57,623 nt of DNA from Oscillospiraceae bacterium. GTDB lineage: Bacteria > Bacillota_A > Clostridia > Oscillospirales > Oscillospiraceae. Below the pieces are notes generated by a model. That model saw nothing but the letters and a program-made list of their open reading frames with translations, made no database searches and was not told where the DNA came from. Of this stretch, positions 25,358-31,088 are shown piece by piece. Each line of letters opens with the position of its first letter. Position 1 is the stretch's first letter. The stretch covers positions 1-57,623 of the forward strand of contig JAFYLN010000197.1 of the NCBI GenBank assembly GCA_017537045.1, written 5' to 3'. A program made the translations under genes and the position numbers.

Positions 25358-25561
25358 TTATTCAACAATTTCTATGTTCTCCTGCAGCTCCTCAACGCAG
25401 GAAGGACAGACGATGAAATAACTGGCGGTGTGCATCTTATCGCCGGGATAGAGTGTGCGGCGGCACAGGTGGCATTGACAGGTCTGCTCCATGAGCTTGT
25501 CTTGTTCCATCGCCAGCCGTTCCGCCTGGTACACGGGATCGTAGCAGTCGGGGATATTCAT
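25358..25561 (-). CDS. Small zinc-ribbon protein
   Basis: The protein has 67 residues, with cysteine pairs CHLC (about 30-33) and CPSC (about 52-55) that would bind one zinc, in a small ribbon or LIM-like knuckle. The start overlaps the upstream gene by 4 bp (ATGA). It is part of the early operon. Confidence 0.6.
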   Translation of the reverse strand: MNIPDCYDPVYQAERLAMEQDKLMEQTCQCHLCRRTLYPGDKMHTASYFIVCPSCVEELQENIEIVE

Positions 25562-25722
25562 ACGGCCTCCTTTGCCGGGGTGGTGTAGATATGAACCTCT
25601 CTGCCGTCGGGAAGCACCCCGGAAAGGCTGATACTGCCGGTCTTGCTGAGGTTCAGTTCTTCGATTTTGCCCACGTGCTTCATCACGGAGACGAAAGCAC
25701 AGAAGATCTCGTAATCACTCAT
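25558..25722 (-). CDS. Hypothetical 54-residue protein
   Basis: The ATG at 25722 follows GAGGT. The sequence (MSDYEIFCAFVSVMKHVG; GSISLSGVLPDGREVHIY) is a helix plus a small sheet. A longer upstream reading in this frame is a shadow of the membrane peptide gene. The function is unknown. Confidence 0.55.
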   Translation of the reverse strand: MSDYEIFCAFVSVMKHVGKIEELNLSKTGSISLSGVLPDGREVHIYTTPAKEAV

Positions 25723-25733
25723 GGCACCATACC

Positions 25734-25868
25734 TCACAGCAGCAGGCCGACCACAAAGGACAGCAGGATCATAGCCCCGGTAATCATGGGGGCGAACTTC
25801 TGCAAGGTCTGGATTCTCTGATCCAGAGCCAGTACCCGGTCTGCCCGGTCGGAGGGGATGAAGGTCAT
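25734..25868 (-). CDS. Small membrane peptide, 44 residues
   Basis: It starts at the ATGA overlap with the upstream gene (25865-25868). An amphipathic first half (DRADRVLALDQRIQTLQKF) is followed by one membrane helix (ITGAMILLSFVVGLLL). It is probably translated by coupling to the upstream gene, as no separate ribosome site is visible. Possibly a small membrane modulator. Confidence 0.5.
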   Translation of the reverse strand: MTFIPSDRADRVLALDQRIQTLQKFAPMITGAMILLSFVVGLLL

Positions 25869-25960
25869 TTGCACCGTGGGAAGATCCCCCCGGCACCACG
25901 GCCCCGGTTGACCATGTTGATAACCTCATAGTCGGCATCGATGAAAGCCTGTTCGTTCAT
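25865..25960 (-). CDS. Hypothetical 31-residue peptide
   Basis: The start at 25960 has GGAGAAATC upstream. It reads MNEQAFIDADYEVINMVNRG and ends in a basic patch, overlapping the membrane peptide start. A six-G run lies inside, so a longer fused product cannot be ruled out. Confidence 0.45.
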   Translation of the reverse strand: MNEQAFIDADYEVINMVNRGRGAGGIFPRCK

Positions 25961-25975
25961 TTTGATTTCTCCTTT

Positions 25976-26179
25976 TTATGCAATTTCACCCAGCCAGCGC
26001 AGAAATGCGATTCTGGGAATTTTCATACGGTTTCCGGTAAATGTGAACTCGAAGCCCAGCAGATCCGGGCGCTGCCTTGCGGTGCAGCGGATGGTGTGGG
26101 GGTCTGTCTGAAGGACGGGTGCAATATCCGCCGGGATCAGAAAGATTTTGGTGCTGGCCTTGATTTCTTCCAGCGTCAT
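25976..26179 (-). CDS. Small DNA-binding protein (excisionase/MerR-like)
   Basis: The protein has 67 residues from ATG 26179 with AAAGGATG upstream. The pattern IPADIAPVLQTDPHTIRCTA then MKIPRIAFLRWLGEI is that of small winged-helix excisionase-type proteins, where the first helix pair reads DNA and the end packs as a wing. It could be the phage excisionase or a co-regulator at the head of the early operon. Confidence 0.55.
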   Translation of the reverse strand: MTLEEIKASTKIFLIPADIAPVLQTDPHTIRCTARQRPDLLGFEFTFTGNRMKIPRIAFLRWLGEIA

Positions 26180-26503
26180 GGTGCAACATCCTTTCTTTTT
26201 GTCCAGGCGGCCCATCCACCGCCCGGGTCTGACAAAATTTGAAAAGAGAAGGTAATCATGGAAAGAGGCAAATTCCTCACCGGCTGAGACGGGATGGCGC
26301 GCCGCCGGGGGATCGTGGTGGCTCCTTGCGGAATCTCACCGCTCCCAGACGATTAGTATCTGGGCGAATAACAGGAACCGTGTTGTGTGGTGATGCTCTC
26401 GCCACACAAAGAGGGGCTATTTTTCTGACAGTTGCCCTTCTTCACCGTTTCTTACTTCCGCTGGACGGGCGCGATTTGGAAACTGGAAAACGTCAACTCC
26501 CCG
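26180..26503. other. Gene-free stretch with hairpins before the phage tRNA
   Basis: A plus-strand frame (26239-26559) runs through this stretch but has arginine/proline-rich junk composition and overlaps the tRNA, so I do not call it. Hairpins visible are CCCAGA/TCTGGG (26345-26365) and TTGTGTGG/CCACACAA (around 26380-26410). It may contain untranslated leader of the early operon. Confidence 0.4.
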
Positions 26504-26577
26504 TGGTAGCTCTGGTCGGATTCGAACCGACGCCCCCCCGTATAAAAGGGTCGCACTAACCGCTGGGCTACAGAGCC
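26504..26577 (-). tRNA. Phage-encoded tRNA with encoded CCA, isotype uncertain
   Basis: The acceptor arms GGCTCTG and CAGAGCT pair (one G-T), followed by A and CCA. The T arm GTCGG-TTCGAAT-CCGAC is perfect. The D arm is weak. The anticodon stem is C/G-rich and abuts a run of seven G, so loop register is uncertain; the best fold gives UAU (Ile). If that run is miscounted, as at other runs here, the anticodon call would change. Confidence 0.6.
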
Positions 26578-26691
26578 ATGTTGCCGATCTATTCCCGGCT
26601 GTCACCATCTTCCTGCTGTCGTGCTGCGATGGACACTATAAACGCCAATTCAATTTCTACGGCTTGAAAGGAATTGGTAACTAAAGAAAGC

Positions 26692-26794
26692 TGGTGGGAC
26701 GGACTGGATTTGAACCAGTAGCCTCCTGAGTGGTCTCCGGCGGGAAGAAAACCGGTGCCGTCGTCTCAAGCGCACTGCTTTGTGCTACCGTCCC
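26692..26794 (-). tRNA. tRNA-like gene with about 27 extra bases in the anticodon loop
   Basis: The acceptor stem GGGACGG/CCGTCCC is perfect, with A and CCA following. The T arm ACTGG-TTCAAAT-CCAGT is perfect and the D stem is GCAC/GTGC. The anticodon stem CTTGAG/CTCAGG (plus 26765-26770 with 26725-26730) encloses 34 bases instead of 7, with an inner CCGG/CCGG stem. The D loop lacks the usual GG pair. It could be a decayed tRNA, a tRNA mimic or a tRNA with an insertion. Confidence 0.5.
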
Positions 26795-26802
26795 GAATTT
26801 GC

Positions 26803-26831
26803 TTGAAAATGGTAGAAAATTGATGTATGAT
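26803..26831 (+). promoter_or_regulatory. Promoter of the plus-strand membrane protein gene
   Basis: TTGAAA (26803-26808), 17 bp, TATGAT (26826-26831), 36 bp before the GTG start. It gives the gene its own promoter against the direction of the early operon, as expected for a cargo gene expressed in the lysogen. Confidence 0.65.
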
Positions 26832-26866
26832 GGTGCTGTCTGATAAAAATGAAAGAAGGGAATTTC

Positions 26867-27619
26867 GTGAACAAGATCAAAAGTATATTTGGATGTATTG
26901 GCATAACTATCCTAATTTGGACTATTGCTAGATTTGCGCCCGGGGTTGTTGCTGCTCTATTTCCAGATAGTGCGACAGCAAGGTTAATTTCATTCGTTGT
27001 TTTTCTACCCCTCGGATGGGCAGCTGCTAAAGGTGTGTCGAAAGGCAAGCACACTCGTTGCATTCGCGTAAATCTTTATATCTTCGCTTTTCTTGAATTC
27101 TCAGGTGTGTTTACAGCCATTACATATTTACTGCAAAGCCTGTCGCTCTCTACTGGCCGGTATAGTACGGATCCTTATGGCGTGCCATATTCCGACTACT
27201 TTATGATTTATGGAATGGTATTGATTTTTGAAATCATCTACGTTGCGCTGTGCTTTGTCCTTGCTAAGAAAACTGCTTATGCAAAGCAGGCCGCAATGCC
27301 AATTGAACCAGTTGTCGAAGAGAAGAACCACGAGAAAAAACAAGAGCTTAGAGACCATATCGCTAAGTTAAAAAACGATCTAAAGGAATCTGATAAGAGC
27401 TATGCAGAGAATAAGAAGATTCTTTCAGAAGCGTTCTCTGACGAAGAACTCGCACGTATGGTTGCTAATGGCGAATTCCCAGCTGATCGCGTAGAAGAAT
27501 ACAAAGAGCAACGCAGGAGCCTTGAAATGATTATTTCTTTTATGCCAACAGCACGTGAAACGATGGTTAAACATATCGGTGATCTTACTAAAGAATTGGC
27601 AGAGCTTGAATGCGAATAA
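26867..27619 (+). CDS. Membrane protein with C-terminal coiled coil, likely lysogenic cargo
   Basis: The protein has 250 residues. The GTG at 26867 is preferred (AGAAGGG 7 bp upstream) over the ATG 18 bp earlier. Four membrane helices are likely (about 5-30, 38-55, 70-95, 115-140). A long charged coiled coil then faces the cytoplasm (ELRDHIAKLKNDLKESDKSY). It has its own promoter and terminator and runs against its neighbours. The AT-rich composition differs from the phage genes. A role in exclusion or defence is possible but unproven. Confidence 0.6.
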   Translation: MNKIKSIFGCIGITILIWTIARFAPGVVAALFPDSATARLISFVVFLPLGWAAAKGVSKGKHTRCIRVNLYIFAFLEFSGVFTAITYLLQSLSLSTGRYSTDPYGVPYSDYFMIYGMVLIFEIIYVALCFVLAKKTAYAKQAAMPIEPVVEEKNHEKKQELRDHIAKLKNDLKESDKSYAENKKILSEAFSDEELARMVANGEFPADRVEEYKEQRRSLEMIISFMPTARETMVKHIGDLTKELAELECE

Positions 27620-27628
27620 TCTCTAACT

Positions 27629-27656
27629 GCACCCGGCATTTAGCCGGGTGCTTTTT
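27629..27656 (+). terminator. Terminator of the plus-strand membrane gene
   Basis: Stem GCACCCGGC / GCCGGGTGC with loop ATTTA and five T residues. The stop codon of the convergent 50-residue gene (27640-27642) lies within the hairpin. Confidence 0.85.
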
Positions 27657-27792
27657 CTGTCTCGGCAACCCTTGCGGTACCGATGTTGATACCGGCGATC
27701 AGACCTTCAGTGAACTCTGCACCCTTAGCCTCGGTCAGCTTGTTCAGAGTGTCCAGAATGTGGGTAGCCTGCTGCTTTTCAATTTCGGACAT
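27640..27792 (-). CDS. Hypothetical 50-residue protein
   Basis: The ATG at 27792 has AAGGAAGTG upstream. The sequence MSEIEKQQATHILDTLNKLT is an amphipathic helix; the second half (FTEGLIAGINIGTARV) is alanine/glycine-rich. It is encoded leftward between the two plus-strand cargo genes. It resembles small helper peptides next to phage regulators. The function is unknown. Confidence 0.55.
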   Translation of the reverse strand: MSEIEKQQATHILDTLNKLTEAKGAEFTEGLIAGINIGTARVAETEKAPG

Positions 27793-27822
27793 GGTTTTCA
27801 CTTCCTTATGTTGGTTTTTTGA

Positions 27823-27863
27823 TGCAATTTACTATTGACAAATTGCAATGTGTTGGCTAATAC
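27823..27863 (+). promoter_or_regulatory. Promoter with overlapping operator for the Cas2-like gene
   Basis: TTGACA (27835-27840), 17 bp, TAATAC (27858-27863). An inverted repeat TGCAATTT (27823-27830) / AAATTGCA (27840-27847) straddles the -35 element, so a dimeric repressor bound there would block transcription. Confidence 0.6.
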
Positions 27864-27901
27864 TGCAAATAGGCGAGGGCGGGAGAAAGAAAGGATATGT
27901 T

Positions 27902-28162
27902 ATGACGCATTTGATTCTTTTGTACCCCGGAGATAAGAAAGCCACATATAATGACCTTCATTGGAGAATAGATAATTTTCAGCCAGCGGTAAGGGTAGAA
28001 AAATACTGCTGGGCTGTAAGTACAACCAAATCCACCAATGCTCTGACCGCTGATCTCAGCGATTACATAGATAAGGAAAACGATAAACTCTTGGTCTGCG
28101 AAGTTAAGAGCTGCAACCTCTTGAACTTCCCCGAGAGCATTACTGAATCCTTCATCGATTGA
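27902..28162 (+). CDS. Small ferredoxin-fold-like protein (Cas2/SinR-annotated type)
   Basis: The protein has 86 residues from ATG 27902 (AAAGGATA upstream). The strand-helix-strand pattern (THLILLYPG, YNDLHWRIDNF, EKYCWAVSTTKSTNAL, DYIDKENDKLLVCEV) resembles the small single-domain family often labelled SinR-like, which shares the Cas2 ferredoxin fold. No CRISPR is nearby. An 11-bp inverted repeat flanks the gene (27873-27883 and 28170-28180). The family assignment is tentative. Confidence 0.5.
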   Translation: MTHLILLYPGDKKATYNDLHWRIDNFQPAVRVEKYCWAVSTTKSTNALTADLSDYIDKENDKLLVCEVKSCNLLNFPESITESFID

Positions 28163-28183
28163 TTTGCGCCCCGCCCTCGCTCT

Positions 28184-28462
28184 TTAATCTTCCAGGCCGT
28201 GCTGCTTCAGATCCCAGTCCATAAAGACTGTCATCGCTTCCGGCTTTCCTCTGAAAAGAAGATGCGCCATATCCTGCAGCACTCCATAAGGGATCTTCCG
28301 GGGATCGTTCATATACTTGGTGAGCGTATCCCTGCCAATACCAAGAGCGGCAGCAAAGGTAGCCTTGTTATAGCCCTTCTCGGCCATGGCTCCCCGGAGT
28401 TTGGGGATATTCATAAAGAACATGGGATTCTCGCGGGAGAAAGGGGGGTGCGGATGACTCAT
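28184..28462 (-). CDS. Cro-like XRE-family regulator
   Basis: The protein has 92 residues from ATG 28462 with AAGGAGG upstream; an earlier in-frame start lacks a site. The helix-turn-helix is KLRGAMAEKGYNKATFAAAL then GIGRDTLTKYMNDPRKIPY. It is the first gene of the leftward early operon, facing away from the repressor, as Cro does in lambda. It likely competes for the shared operators at 28463-28629. Confidence 0.75.
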   Translation of the reverse strand: MSHPHPPFSRENPMFFMNIPKLRGAMAEKGYNKATFAAALGIGRDTLTKYMNDPRKIPYGVLQDMAHLLFRGKPEAMTVFMDWDLKQHGLED

Positions 28463-28517
28463 AGTTGAAGTACCTCCTTCTTGTTTTGTCACAACAATCA
28501 TATTGTCGTGTAACAAC

Positions 28518-28546
28518 AATATAGCATACATAAATTGTCGTGTCAA
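28518..28546 (-). promoter_or_regulatory. Early (lytic) promoter
   Basis: Read leftward: TTGACA (complement of 28541-28546), 17 bp, TATATT (complement of 28518-28523). The -35 lies in the left arm of the 18-bp inverted repeat, so repressor binding there would shut the early operon. Confidence 0.85.
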
Positions 28547-28593
28547 TACAGATAATGCAAAATATTTTTTCGGTTTGTATTGACACGACAATT
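28533..28593. promoter_or_regulatory. 18-bp inverted repeat holding both switch promoters
   Basis: The arm at 28533-28550 (core ATTGTCGTGTCAATAC) is exactly repeated in reverse at 28576-28593, 25 bp apart. Each arm holds the -35 box of one of the two divergent promoters, each with a 17-bp spacer. Further related sites (ATATTGT...ACAATAT at about 28500-28522) lie toward the Cro-like gene. It is a compact lysis-lysogeny control region. Confidence 0.8.
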
Positions 28594-28608
28594 CTTTTGC
28601 GCTACAAT
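28580..28608 (+). promoter_or_regulatory. Repressor promoter
   Basis: TTGACA (28580-28585), 17 bp, TACAAT (28603-28608). Transcription would start near 28615, only about 15 bases before the repressor GTG, leaving just the ribosome site as leader. Confidence 0.85.
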
Positions 28609-28629
28609 AGCGTCATGGAGGTGATTAGA

Positions 28630-29025
28630 GTGTTTAGCATTAACGAACGCTTTCGAGAAATTTTTGATGAATCCAAACTCTCCCAAGAAAAATTCGCTAA
28701 GAAAATAAAACGAGGTCGTGGAGAGGTTGCGAACATCATTTACGATAAGGTGGCTCCCAAAACAGAAATTATCGAAGCTGTCTGTGAAGAATTTGATTAC
28801 CGCGTAGAATGGCTTCGGGATGGAGAATTGCCAAAAAAAATCAAGCGATCAAAAGAAGACGAAATTGCTGAGCTTGTCGGCTCTGCTCTGACTGGCTCCA
28901 GCGAATTCAAAAAGGCCGTGATCCGCATGATCTGCAGCCGAACAGAGGAGGAGCTGGCAAATCTGGAAGCAGCTCTCCGGGCAATTTACGAAAACCTGGG
29001 AAACGAAAAGAACCAGGGCAATTAA
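28630..29025 (+). CDS. Phage repressor (XRE family, CI-like)
   Basis: The protein has 131 residues. The GTG at 28630 is chosen for the GGAGGTGAT site 8 bp upstream; in-frame ATGs further left are upstream of the promoter. The helix-turn-helix (EIFDESKLSQEKFAKKIKRG, then RGEVANIIYDKVAPKTEIIE) is followed by a charged helical C-terminus, without a LexA-type protease domain. So induction probably does not use self-cleavage. It lies opposite the Cro-like gene and should hold the early promoter off in the lysogen. Confidence 0.8.
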   Translation: MFSINERFREIFDESKLSQEKFAKKIKRGRGEVANIIYDKVAPKTEIIEAVCEEFDYRVEWLRDGELPKKIKRSKEDEIAELVGSALTGSSEFKKAVIRMICSRTEEELANLEAALRAIYENLGNEKNQGN

Positions 29026-29036
29026 CCCTGGTTCTT
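29008..29036. terminator. Hairpin ending repressor and convergent gene
   Basis: AAGAACCAGGG (29008-29018) pairs with CCCTGGTTCTT (29026-29036). The repressor stop codon and the stop of the convergent 41-residue gene both fall in or next to the loop. Read leftward it is followed by a short T run. Confidence 0.6.
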
Positions 29037-29147
29037 CAAAATCCCTCTTATAAATCCTCTGACCAACCGCAAATGTGCATTCGTTAATCTCGGGAGCCAC
29101 GACTGAATCTGTTTGATGATCTGTTCTCTGGTTTCGTCTGCTTCCAC
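29022..29147 (-). CDS. Small 41-residue protein next to the repressor
   Basis: GTG start at 29147 with GGAGG 9 bp upstream. The helical sequence (EQIIKQIQSWLPRLTNAHLR, LVRGFIRGILKNQG) resembles the small partner peptides often found beside phage repressors in Firmicutes. It has its own promoter (29180-29208) with a palindromic operator. It converges with and overlaps the repressor gene by 4 bp, so its transcript is antisense to the repressor end. Confidence 0.55.
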   Translation of the reverse strand: MEADETREQIIKQIQSWLPRLTNAHLRLVRGFIRGILKNQG

Positions 29148-29179
29148 TCTGTATCGCCTCCGTTGATTTGTTTTTTATC

Positions 29180-29208
29180 ATATTATCAAACATCTGTTTG
29201 TTTATCAA
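29180..29208 (-). promoter_or_regulatory. Promoter with central palindrome
   Basis: Read leftward: TTGATA (complement of 29203-29208), 17 bp, TAATAT (complement of 29180-29185). A 14-bp palindrome, CAAACATCTGTTTG (29188-29201), fills the spacer, an ideal operator position. Confidence 0.7.
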
Positions 29209-29300
29209 GTCCCAAAAGCACAGAAAAATATTTCCGTCCAATAAAATGGACATATAACTACGCAACGTAGCGCAATTTTACACCACTAAAATAAAAAAGT

Positions 29301-29398
29301 CCGTCCGGTGCGCCAACACTGAACGGCAAAATAAAAAACACCCCGGTGCGCCAACACCAGGGTGTCCGGGCAACGATGCGCCAACATCGATAATGCCC
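29301..29398 (+). ncRNA. Array of three hairpins sharing a CGCCAA loop
   Basis: Hairpin 1 (29301-29326): outer CCGT/ACGG, inner GGTG/CACT. Hairpin 2 (29338-29365): outer ACACCC/GGGTGT, inner GGTG/CACC. Hairpin 3 (29368-29398): outer GGGCA/TGCCC, inner CGATG/CATCG. All three have the identical hexaloop CGCCAA closed by G-C, while stems differ in sequence but keep pairing. That points to selection on structure. The array lies about 105 bp before the integrase start, in the likely leader. The strand is assumed from the integrase. Confidence 0.65.
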
Positions 29399-29503
29399 AT
29401 ACAGAAAACCCATCCATCCCCGAAAGGCAAGTAAAGGGGTATAGCATAGGGACATTCTGCCTATTTATCATAGCAGAATTGCCCCGGAAAGGCAAGGAAA
29501 ATA

Positions 29504-30622
29504 ATGCTATGTATCAAATGCAAAACGGAGCTGCCGGAAGGTGCTGCGTTCTGCCATATCTGCGGTAAGAAGCAGACCACAGGGGAGAAGAAACGCTCCT
29601 CCAGCAGCCGCCCCAACGGTACCGGCTCTGTCTACCGCCGGGGAAAGACCTGGGAGTGTGCTGTCACCCTGGGTTATGTCATTGACGACAACGGCAAACG
29701 TCGAGCGGTACGGCCTACCAAGGGCGGATTCAAAACCAAGAAAGAGGCCATGGAGTATATCCCCACCCTCCGAAACGCTCCCACCCGGAAGATCCCGAAT
29801 CTCATTGACCTTTGGGAGACCTATAAAACCTCTAAGAAGTACCAAAAGCTGGGAGCCTCCCGGAAAGAGAAATACGACATTGCGTGGAAGAAGCTGGAAA
29901 GCCTCTGGTTCTGCAAGATCGACGAGCTGACCACCTTTGACCTCCAAAACGCCGTTGACAGCAATGCCGACACATACTACACCGCCCGGGATCTGAAGGA
30001 TCTTCTGTCCAAGCTCTACCAGACCGCCATGCCGGACGAGTATGTAAAATCCAATCTGTCAAAGTTTATCGAGCTGCCGGATCTGAACGCAAAGGAGCAG
30101 CAGCCCTTCCATTCTGACGAGATAGCAAAGCTGTGGACGGACTACACCGGCGGTAACTGGTGGACTGGCTATATCCTCTTGATGATCTATACCGGAATGA
30201 TGCCCGGTGAGCTGCTGGATGCCCGGAAAGCGCACATCGACTGGGAGGGCAAACAGATAGTAGGAGCCGGTAAAAAGACCGCCAAGCGGCGGGAAACGCC
30301 TATTGTACTAGCTGATGTTGTACTGCCGGTTCTGGCGGATCTCTGCGAGCATACCAAGGGTGACAAGCTGATCCGAATTAACAAGGACAGATTCTATGAG
30401 ACCTATTACGAAGCATTGGAGCGTGCCGGGTGCCGTCGGTTGACTCCATATTCCTGCCGCCATACCGCAGCGACGGAACTCACTCTTGAGAACATCCCGC
30501 CCAGCGTCATTCAGAAGATCATGCGTCACGCCCGGTATTCCACCACGGAGAAGTATATCCACATCAGTATTGATCCCATGTTGGAAGCCGTCAATAAGCT
30601 ACCCAAAACGATTGACAGTTAA
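29504..30622 (+). CDS. Tyrosine integrase with N-terminal zinc ribbon
   Basis: The protein has 372 residues. A zinc ribbon (C3, C6, C17, C20) precedes an arm-type DNA-binding region (NGTGSVYRRGKTWECAVTLG), a core-binding domain (about 100-190) and the catalytic domain. Tyr351 (EKYIH) is the nucleophile; H342 and R319 are present. The usual first arginine in TGxRxGE is Met233 (TGMMPGELL), and the H of HxxR is Tyr316 (YSCR). The gene points at the tRNA-Ser remnant 160 bp downstream. It catalyses phage integration and excision, if active. Confidence 0.85.
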   Translation: MLCIKCKTELPEGAAFCHICGKKQTTGEKKRSSSSRPNGTGSVYRRGKTWECAVTLGYVIDDNGKRRAVRPTKGGFKTKKEAMEYIPTLRNAPTRKIPNLIDLWETYKTSKKYQKLGASRKEKYDIAWKKLESLWFCKIDELTTFDLQNAVDSNADTYYTARDLKDLLSKLYQTAMPDEYVKSNLSKFIELPDLNAKEQQPFHSDEIAKLWTDYTGGNWWTGYILLMIYTGMMPGELLDARKAHIDWEGKQIVGAGKKTAKRRETPIVLADVVLPVLADLCEHTKGDKLIRINKDRFYETYYEALERAGCRRLTPYSCRHTAATELTLENIPPSVIQKIMRHARYSTTEKYIHISIDPMLEAVNKLPKTIDS

Positions 30623-30785
30623 CCGCAACTGTGGTACTATGTGGCTATGAGTTGAAATAAAACCTATGTGCGTTGCGTTTTTATTGCGTAGGCACTTTCG
30701 GGAATGTTTAACATTTTACGAGGTTTTAAGGGATAACAGCGGTTATTCCTGTGGCGAAAGTTGGATTTTTACACCCTCCGAATCC

Positions 30786-30846
30786 CCTGCTAAGGGAGTA
30801 GGCCGTCAAAAGCGGCGCGAGGGTTCAAATCCCTCTCACTCCGCCA
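30786..30846 (+). tRNA. 3' part of a tRNA-Ser(GCT): right attachment site of prophage 1
   Basis: From the anticodon loop (CTGCTAA) to CCA the sequence reads as tRNA-Ser: long variable arm GCCG/CGGC, T arm GAGGG-TTCAAAT-CCCTC, acceptor TCACTCC, G, CCA. The 5' half is absent; the DNA before it is phage sequence. The intact gene should be restored at the left end outside the window. The crossover probably lies in the anticodon arm. Confidence 0.7.
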
Positions 30847-30847
30847 A

Positions 30848-30882
30848 AAATACCCATACCCCATCGGGGTGTGGGTATTTTT
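30848..30882 (+). terminator. Terminator after the tRNA-Ser 3' part
   Basis: A 15-bp stem AAATACCCATACCCC / GGGGTGTGGGTATTT with loop ATC is followed by T residues. It is the natural end of the host tRNA transcript. Confidence 0.85.
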
Positions 30883-30883
30883 A

Positions 30884-30899
30884 TCAAATCCCTCTCACT
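30884..30899. repeat. Second copy of a 16-bp tRNA-Ser end sequence
   Basis: TCAAATCCCTCTCACT at 30825-30840 in the tRNA T arm/acceptor recurs exactly at 30884-30899, just after the terminator. It may be a leftover attachment core from an earlier insertion. Confidence 0.7.
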
Positions 30900-30919
30900 T
30901 CATATATCAGGATCGACGC

Positions 30920-30948
30920 TTGACTTTTCCTGAGCAAAATGATATAGT
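30920..30948 (+). promoter_or_regulatory. Promoter of tRNA-Ser(TGA)
   Basis: TTGACT (30920-30925), 17 bp, TATAGT (30943-30948), ending 12 bp before the tRNA. Confidence 0.75.
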
Positions 30949-30959
30949 TTAGCACACAT

Positions 30960-31048
30960 GGAGAGTTGTCCGAGCGGTTTAAGGAGCTAGTCTTGAAAAC
31001 TAGTGATTCCGAAAGGAACCTAGGGTTCGAATCCCTAACTCTCCGCCA
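30960..31048 (+). tRNA. tRNA-Ser(TGA)
   Basis: Acceptor GGAGAGT/ACTCTCC, anticodon stem CTAGT/ACTAG with loop CTTGAAA (anticodon TGA), long variable arm, T arm TAGGG-TTCGAAT-CCCTA, G and CCA. It is complete and reads UCA-type serine codons. Confidence 0.95.
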
Positions 31049-31088
31049 AAAAAACGACACCACCTGACAAAGGTGGTGTCGTTTTTTT
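31048..31088 (+). terminator. Terminator of tRNA-Ser(TGA)
   Basis: ACGACACCACCT / AGGTGGTGTCGT stem with loop GACAA, flanked by A and T runs. Confidence 0.9.

Noticed and set aside
26239..26559. 106-codon plus-strand frame before the phage tRNA
   Set aside because: Arginine/proline-rich random composition and it runs through the tRNA gene on the other strand.
27902..28162. CRISPR adaptation gene cas2
   Set aside because: The fold pattern is only generally similar; no cas1 or repeats are present, so I call it only Cas2-like in fold.
29301..29398. CRISPR array
   Set aside because: The repeats are only about 12 bp with imperfect surroundings, irregular spacing and no cas genes; the conserved part is a hairpin loop.
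29258..29495. Minus-strand frames across the hairpin array
   Set aside because: They arise because the repeated hairpins are free of stops; the repeated peptide patches simply reflect the repeated DNA.
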